Assembly (NCBI RefSeq): GCF_043555885.1
Contig: NZ_JBIGHX010000003.1
Span: forward strand, 434,001-498,000
From: Pelomonas lactea
GTDB taxonomy: Bacteria; Pseudomonadota; Gammaproteobacteria; Burkholderiales; Burkholderiaceae_C
Direction: 5' to 3'
DNA: 64,000 nt
In this document: positions 59,819 to 64,000 of the stretch, piece after piece
Layout: every line of letters starts with the position of its first letter
Position numbering within the stretch: position 1 is the stretch's first letter
Translations under genes and position numbers: made by a program
The notes under the pieces: generated by a model
Databases searched by the model: none
Told to the model about the DNA's origin: nothing
What the model saw: the letters and a program-made list of their open reading frames with translations, nothing else

Positions 59819-60790
59819 ATGCCCCAAGCCACCCCACGCCCACGCCGTTTCATCACGGCCACCACGCTGGCCATCGCCGTGCTGGCGGGCGCGTTTCTCG
59901 CAAGCCCGGCAGCTGCCGCGGCGCCGCAAAGCCGCCGGCTCAGCCTGAGCCTTGAGCTGGTGCGTCGAGGCCCCGTTCAGCTGGGCGTGGAGAGCGGCGA
60001 ACAGCGGCTCACCCAGCTTCTGAAGGTCGATGCCTTGCTGCATTCCGATGGCGTGCTGTTCCCCAGCAATCCGCTGGATGCCCAAGACGTGGACAGGCTT
60101 TTTCAGCAGTCCCAGGCTTCCCGCGCGCCCGCGGCTGGCACTGGAGGGCCGCAGCAGCGGGTGTCTGCGTCCCAGGGCCGGCAGTTGCAGGCCGACATGC
60201 AGTCCAAGGTGCAGGCGATGCAGGCGCGATGCGGCACCGATCCCCAGTGCATCGCCCGCGAGAGCGCCGCCCTCAGCGCCGCGATGAACAGCGCGCTGGC
60301 CGGCGTGACGGGCACTCCGGCCGCCGCCCGCGTGGACGACGACACCGGCCCCCAGCCGCAATTCCTGCTCTTCACGGGCCAGGCGGACTGCAAGCTGGCC
60401 CTGCAGGCCAAGATCGATTCGCGCGTCGAAGGCAGCTTCAACGACGTGCAGGGCGTCGTCAGGTATACCGAGACGCAGCGCGGCGAAAGCACCGTGCGAG
60501 ACAGCGCGTTGTGCGGCCTGTTCCAGGTCGTCTTGCACCCCAGGTCGGGTCGCGTCTGGCTGGGCATTCCCACGCTGCGCCCGGAGACCGTGGGCATCAC
60601 TGTCCGCGAGGAATCCGGCCACCCGACGCGCCGCACGGAGGGGCGCATCGCGCTGAAGTGGTGGGAGGCCGATGGGGCGCTTCGGCAGCGGCTGCTGAAT
60701 CTGAACGAGCAAGGCTCGGACGTGCTGAAGGCGCCGGCCGGTGACGGCTCGGCCGAACTGCGCATGAGCTGGAAGTTCAGCAGCCCGTGA
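59819..60790 (+). CDS. Exported hypothetical protein
   Basis: This 323-residue protein has a signal peptide (about residues 1-38: basic start, hydrophobic TTLAIAVLAGAFLAS, cleavage near PAAAAA). The mature part has two Cys in MQARCGTDPQCIARESAAL and two more further on (GQADCKLALQAK, DSALCGLFQVV), suggesting disulfides, and a beta-rich C-terminal half (RVEGSFNDVQGVVRYTET, GSAELRMSWKFSSP). I do not recognise the family. A terminator follows it. Confidence 0.7.
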   Translation: MPQATPRPRRFITATTLAIAVLAGAFLASPAAAAAPQSRRLSLSLELVRRGPVQLGVESGEQRLTQLLKVDALLHSDGVLFPSNPLDAQDVDRLFQQSQASRAPAAGTGGPQQRVSASQGRQLQADMQSKVQAMQARCGTDPQCIARESAALSAAMNSALAGVTGTPAAARVDDDTGPQPQFLLFTGQADCKLALQAKIDSRVEGSFNDVQGVVRYTETQRGESTVRDSALCGLFQVVLHPRSGRVWLGIPTLRPETVGITVREESGHPTRRTEGRIALKWWEADGALRQRLLNLNEQGSDVLKAPAGDGSAELRMSWKFSSP

Positions 60791-60812
60791 GCGCCTTGCG
60801 CCTATGCAGTAC

Positions 60813-60841
60813 CGGCGGGCTTGGGCCCGCCGTCCCTTTTT
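60813..60841 (+). terminator. Rho-independent terminator
   Basis: CGGCGGGC-TTGG-GCCCGCCG followed by TCCCTTTTT, 22 bases after the preceding stop codon. The strong stem and T-run make a typical intrinsic terminator, although three Cs interrupt the start of the T-tract. Confidence 0.85.
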
Positions 60842-60869
60842 GTATCCATCACCCACCCAGGAGAAGACG

Positions 60870-61286
60870 ATGCTGAAAACCGCCCGCTACCGTGAAGAAC
60901 ACGCCAGCCTGGCCTTGCTGATCAAGGGCTTTGAAACCACGTTGGACATCGCGCTGCTCGGCAAGGACGGTGCGCCGGCGCGCCGGGCGCTGTCGGAGCT
61001 GGCGGGCAAGCTGCGCCTGCATCTGGCCGGCGAGGACAAGCTGCTCTATCCCCAGGCGCTGGGCAGCGCCGATCCCGCGGTGCGCAAGCTGGGCGAGAAA
61101 TACCAGTCCGAGATGGGCGATCTGGCCGGGGCGTTCAAGGCCTACAGCGACAAGTGGCTGCTGCCCAAGGACATCGCCCGGGAAGCGCTGAGCTTCGCCA
61201 ACGAGTCCCGCCACATCATCAAGGCCTTGAACGAGAGGATCCGGCGCGAGAACACCGAGTTCTACGCGGCGATCGACAAGGCTTGA
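60870..61286 (+). CDS. Hemerythrin-domain protein
   Basis: This 138-residue four-helix protein starts MLKTARYREEHASLALLIKG, with RLHLAGEDKLLYPQALG as the H...E motif of helix 2, further acidic/His positions in SEMGDLAGAFKAYSDKW and a last helix SFANESRHIIKALNERIRRE. The pattern is that of bacterial hemerythrin HHE proteins, though one canonical His is hard to place. The AGGAGAAGACG site gives the start. It is the second hemerythrin in the window and is not closely similar to the one at 56944. Confidence 0.8.
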   Translation: MLKTARYREEHASLALLIKGFETTLDIALLGKDGAPARRALSELAGKLRLHLAGEDKLLYPQALGSADPAVRKLGEKYQSEMGDLAGAFKAYSDKWLLPKDIAREALSFANESRHIIKALNERIRRENTEFYAAIDKA

Positions 61287-61299
61287 GGGCGCGGCGCCG

Positions 61300-61572
61300 T
61301 CATCGGCGGCGCCAGCGCTGGACGACGAAGACCGGGAATCCGGCCACGCAGAAGATGGCGGTCGCTACGGCTGCCGCGTGGCCTGGCAGTTCGGCGCCGG
61401 GCCAGCCGTCGTCCAGAAGCACCGAAGCCGCGAGCCACGCGGCCAGGCAGGCGACGGGCGCCAGCAGGCGCTGCCAGGTCGGGCGATGCGATGACAAGGC
61501 CCAGGCGGTTGCCACGTTGGCCAGCAGCGCACCGGCGCACAGATAAGTGATGACAGGGGCAATGGACGTCAT
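61300..61572 (-). CDS. Small three-helix membrane protein coupled to ccsB
   Basis: The 90-residue protein has three hydrophobic helices (about 5-25 VITYLCAGALLANVATAWAL, 36-52 LLAPVACLAAWLAASVL, 62-82 HAAAVATAIFCVAGFPVFV) and a basic tail (QRWRRR). Its ATG overlaps the ccsB stop by one base (TGATG), so it is translated with ccsB. Function unknown; location suggests an accessory to System II cytochrome c maturation or an adjoining membrane complex. Confidence 0.65.
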   Translation of the reverse strand: MTSIAPVITYLCAGALLANVATAWALSSHRPTWQRLLAPVACLAAWLAASVLLDDGWPGAELPGHAAAVATAIFCVAGFPVFVVQRWRRR

Positions 61573-62492
61573 CACAGGGCACCGTAGGAATGCAGGCCCG
61601 ACAGATAGATGTTGACGCCGAGGAAGGCGAACAACGTGATGAGCAGCCCGACCATGGACCACCAGGCCAGCAGGCCGGCGTGGCGGCGGCTGCCGACCAG
61701 GCGCAGGTGCAGCCAGGCCGCGTAGTTGAGCCACACGACCAGGGCCCAGGTTTCTTTGGGGTCCCAGCTCCAATAGCCGCCCCAGGCCTCTGCGGCCCAC
61801 AGCGCGCCGAGGACGGTTGCGATCGTGAAGGCGACGAAGCCCACGGCGATGAGCCGGTAGCTCGCCTCCTCCAGGGCCTTCCTGGCGGGCAGGCGCCGCG
61901 CGGCGAACGGCTGGCCGGCGGCCAACCACGCGGCGCTGCACATCGCGGCGAGGCAGAAGGCGCCATAGCCGATGAAGTTGGCGGGCACATGCAGCTTCAT
62001 CCAGTACGAATCCAGCGCTGGCACCAGCGGCGCCTGTTCATGGCCGCCGCGCGCCAGCGCGTACCAGAACAGGAACGCCGCTGCCGCGCCGCCGACCGGG
62101 GCGAGAAACGCACCGGCGCTCGCCAAGCCGCGGGCCTGCAGGCGCAACTGCATCGCGCCCGCAATCAGCACGAAGAGCACGAACACTTCGTAGAGGTTGC
62201 TGATGGGCACATGGCCGATGCCGCCGCCCAGCCGGTAGGACTCGACCCATCGCAGCGCGAGGCCGCTGATGCCCAGCACCAGCGCCAGCTTGGTCAGCCG
62301 GGCCGGCCAGGGGCCGTGGGACTGCCGCCACCACGCCAGCGCGTAGGCGGGCACCGCCGCCAGCGTGGCGATGCCCATGCCGAAGATCTGCGCCTGGCTG
62401 CTGCCCAGCGTGCGGGTGAACATCGCTGCGCCCCCGAGGTGGGCCAGCAGGCAGGTGAGCAGCAGCGCCGTGGCGCCGACTATCCAGTTCAT
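61572..62492 (-). CDS. ccsB: Cytochrome c biogenesis protein CcsB/CcsA (heme handling)
   Basis: The 306-residue polytopic membrane protein has about eight helices and the heme-presenting WWD motif WGGYWSWDPKETWALVVW (about residue 240). Conserved His are in LYEVFVLFV-flanking and YWMKLHVPANFIGYGAF regions. In System II maturation this protein exports heme and, with ResB, attaches it to CXXCH apocytochromes. Start at 62492 overlaps the resB stop (ATGA). Naming varies: this WWD protein is CcsA in Bacillus and often labelled CcsB in proteobacteria. Confidence 0.9.
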   Translation of the reverse strand: MNWIVGATALLLTCLLAHLGGAAMFTRTLGSSQAQIFGMGIATLAAVPAYALAWWRQSHGPWPARLTKLALVLGISGLALRWVESYRLGGGIGHVPISNLYEVFVLFVLIAGAMQLRLQARGLASAGAFLAPVGGAAAAFLFWYALARGGHEQAPLVPALDSYWMKLHVPANFIGYGAFCLAAMCSAAWLAAGQPFAARRLPARKALEEASYRLIAVGFVAFTIATVLGALWAAEAWGGYWSWDPKETWALVVWLNYAAWLHLRLVGSRRHAGLLAWWSMVGLLITLFAFLGVNIYLSGLHSYGAL

Positions 62493-64000
62493 GGGGATTC
62501 CTTCAGGATGAGTTGCGTGAACGCATGGAGTTCGTCTGGCAGGCCGTCCAGCGGCCGGTGGGCAGCCAGTGCGATCAGAACGCCTTGCGGGGATTCGCGC
62601 ACCCACAGCCGCCTTTCCGGGCACAGCACCATCAATGCGGCGCCCAGGGCCAGCAACGCCATGCCCAGGTAGACGATGGCGGCGCCCGGTGCCTCGCTGA
62701 CCTGCAGCACGCTGGCCGCCACGGGCGTGACCTCGTCCACCTGCAGCAGGGCCGGCTTCCCCGCCTCTATCCAGTGGCTGTAGGCGAGCAGCGCGTCTGT
62801 CACGAACGCGAGTCCTTCGGCGGGCGGCTGCCCGGGGTGCTCGGCCGACCAGGCATGCAGAGCCAGCCGGGACAGCAGCTCGATCAGCACGCGCTGGTTG
62901 CTGGCGTCGCCCACGGCGGTCAGCCCGCCGCGGCGGAACTGCGCCAGTGCATGCGGCAGGGCCTGCGCCACGACCGGTGGCGCGCCGGTGGCAAATGCGT
63001 GCAGCGTGGCTGGGTCGGCCAGCGCTGCCAGCAGCCGGCGGTAGTCACCCAGCGAGCCCCGTTCGTCGATGGGCAGGCGCAGGAAGCGCGCCTCTCCCGA
63101 GGCCTCGGCGAGGCCGAAGACGGCATAGGCCCGCCCGTCCAGGCGAACCGGTTTGACGTAGACGGTCTCGGTCAGCGTCTGCCCGGCATCGTCGCGCAGG
63201 CGCAGTTCCAGACTGGGCCCCAGGTCGACGCGCTGCGCGGCCTGCGCACCCGACAGGAAGGCCTCGTGCCAGCCCCGGGTCGCAGGCGCGTCGGGCGCGA
63301 CCAGATTGCGCGGTTTGTAGCCGGTGAGTTCCGCTGTCAGCGGCCGGCCGTCCAGCAGCAGGGCCTGCGATACACCCACCTGGGCCTGCAGGGGCTGGTG
63401 CGCTAGGCCGCCCTGTAGCAGCCAGGCCCCGCGCACGCTGGAGCCGCCGTCGTCGAAGCCCGACTGGTAGAACTGCAGGCGGCCGTAGCGGGCCGGCGCG
63501 TTCATCGCGACGCGCAACGGGAAAGCGGTGCCGGGCCGGGCCGGGTCGGTGATCTCGATCTCGCTGACGAAGTCGCTGGGCTGGCCGCCCGGGTGGGTCT
63601 CCACGCGGAAAGCCCGCAGGTGTACGGCCACCGGCAGCCGGCGCAGCAGATAGCCGTCCGCCACAGCCAGGCTGGCCTGGTCGCCACTGCCGCCTTCCGC
63701 CAGGCGCAGCGCACCGCGGAAAGCGCCGCTGTCGGGCCCCAGCCGGCTGGCGGGGCTCAGCTCGGATGGCGGCTGCTCCAGCGGTGCGGCGTGCAGTCGG
63801 CCGGCTGCCAGTCGCAGTTGCAGGCCGAGGTTGGCGTCGGCCAGTCCGCCGACGCTGATGACGACGATGGCCAGGTGGGTGGCGACATAGCCCAGCCGCC
63901 GCAGCTGCCCCTTGGTGGCCGACAGCGTCAGGCCGTCGCCGACCCAGCGCCAGCGACCGGCCCGCAGCGCCGTCGGCAGTTGTGCCTTCTGCCCCTCGGA
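62489..64000 (-). CDS. resB: Cytochrome c biogenesis protein ResB (5' end beyond window)
   Basis: The frame is open from the right window edge to the stop at 62489, giving at least 503 residues. The visible part begins within RAGRWRWVGDGLTLSATKGQ, then a membrane helix (LGYVATHLAIVVISVGGL), a long beta-rich periplasmic domain (LQFYQSGFDDGGSS, PVRLDGRAYAVFGLA) and a last helix (IVYLGMALLALGAALMVL), as in ResB. It partners CcsB in the System II cytochrome c synthase. An internal GTG at 63664 is not the real start because the homologous sequence continues upstream. Confidence 0.92.
   Translation of the reverse strand, partial: SEGQKAQLPTALRAGRWRWVGDGLTLSATKGQLRRLGYVATHLAIVVISVGGLADANLGLQLRLAAGRLHAAPLEQPPSELSPASRLGPDSGAFRGALRLAEGGSGDQASLAVADGYLLRRLPVAVHLRAFRVETHPGGQPSDFVSEIEITDPARPGTAFPLRVAMNAPARYGRLQFYQSGFDDGGSSVRGAWLLQGGLAHQPLQAQVGVSQALLLDGRPLTAELTGYKPRNLVAPDAPATRGWHEAFLSGAQAAQRVDLGPSLELRLRDDAGQTLTETVYVKPVRLDGRAYAVFGLAEASGEARFLRLPIDERGSLGDYRRLLAALADPATLHAFATGAPPVVAQALPHALAQFRRGGLTAVGDASNQRVLIELLSRLALHAWSAEHPGQPPAEGLAFVTDALLAYSHWIEAGKPALLQVDEVTPVAASVLQVSEAPGAAIVYLGMALLALGAALMVLCPERRLWVRESPQGVLIALAAHRPLDGLPDELHAFTQLILKESP

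Overview
The window is very GC-rich (about 70% by eye), densely packed and typical of a free-living Gram-negative betaproteobacterium of the order Burkholderiales. A Roseateles/Mitsuaria/Rubrivivax-like relative is my best guess, based on the porin type, the tct and ssu operon layouts, TamA/TamB and the many c-di-GMP proteins; this is inference, not a database result. I see no prophage, integrase, transposase, plasmid origin or CRISPR array, so the region looks like ordinary chromosome with a signalling-rich second half.

Layout. 0-1 kb: small hypothetical genes and a thioredoxin-like gene. 1-7.7 kb: a tripartite tricarboxylate uptake locus, with the sensor pair tctE-tctD on the minus strand diverging from porin-tctC-tctB-tctA. 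The gaps of this operon are filled with structured, hairpin-rich elements, and a 267-bp branched palindromic element lies between the convergent tctA and ssuB genes and contains both of their stop codons. 7.9-12.4 kb: a sulfonate-sulfur operon (ssuE, ssuA, a 36-codon coupled ORF, ssuD, ssuC, ssuB). 12.5-15.1 kb: tRNA-Arg(CCT) and katG. 15.2-25.9 kb: a minus-strand run of seven tightly spaced genes (MoxR ATPase, small membrane protein, GNAT, S9 peptidase, VWA protein, tamA, tamB). 25.9-31.6 kb: a diheme cytochrome c, an HD-GYP protein, an orphan peptide-type binding protein and a large lipoprotein. 31.6-35.9 kb: a PhoP/PhoQ-like pair with a PepSY protein, a cytochrome b and a CDF metal transporter. 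Three TGAAC-N6-TGAAC sites with an 11-bp period suggest one regulon.

36-58 kb is a signalling island. It holds two paralogous multi-PAS GGDEF-EAL proteins, two further GGDEF proteins, two chemoreceptors (one paired with a separate secreted Cache protein), an HDOD protein, an RsbQ-like hydrolase directly upstream of a PAS-GGDEF-EAL gene, a MalT-like LuxR regulator, a cupin, and an AraC-hemerythrin-GGDEF operon. 58.4-64 kb: a glycosyltransferase, an exported unknown, a second hemerythrin, and the System II cytochrome c maturation genes ccsB and resB (resB runs off the right edge).

The most unusual items are the branched palindrome at 7664-7930, the modular hairpin elements inside the tct operon (including apparently compensatory stem changes), the RsbQ-like/PAS-GGDEF-EAL pair, the short coupled ORF in the ssu operon, the structured leader before the HDOD gene, and the 11-bp-period repeats of the PhoP-like regulon.
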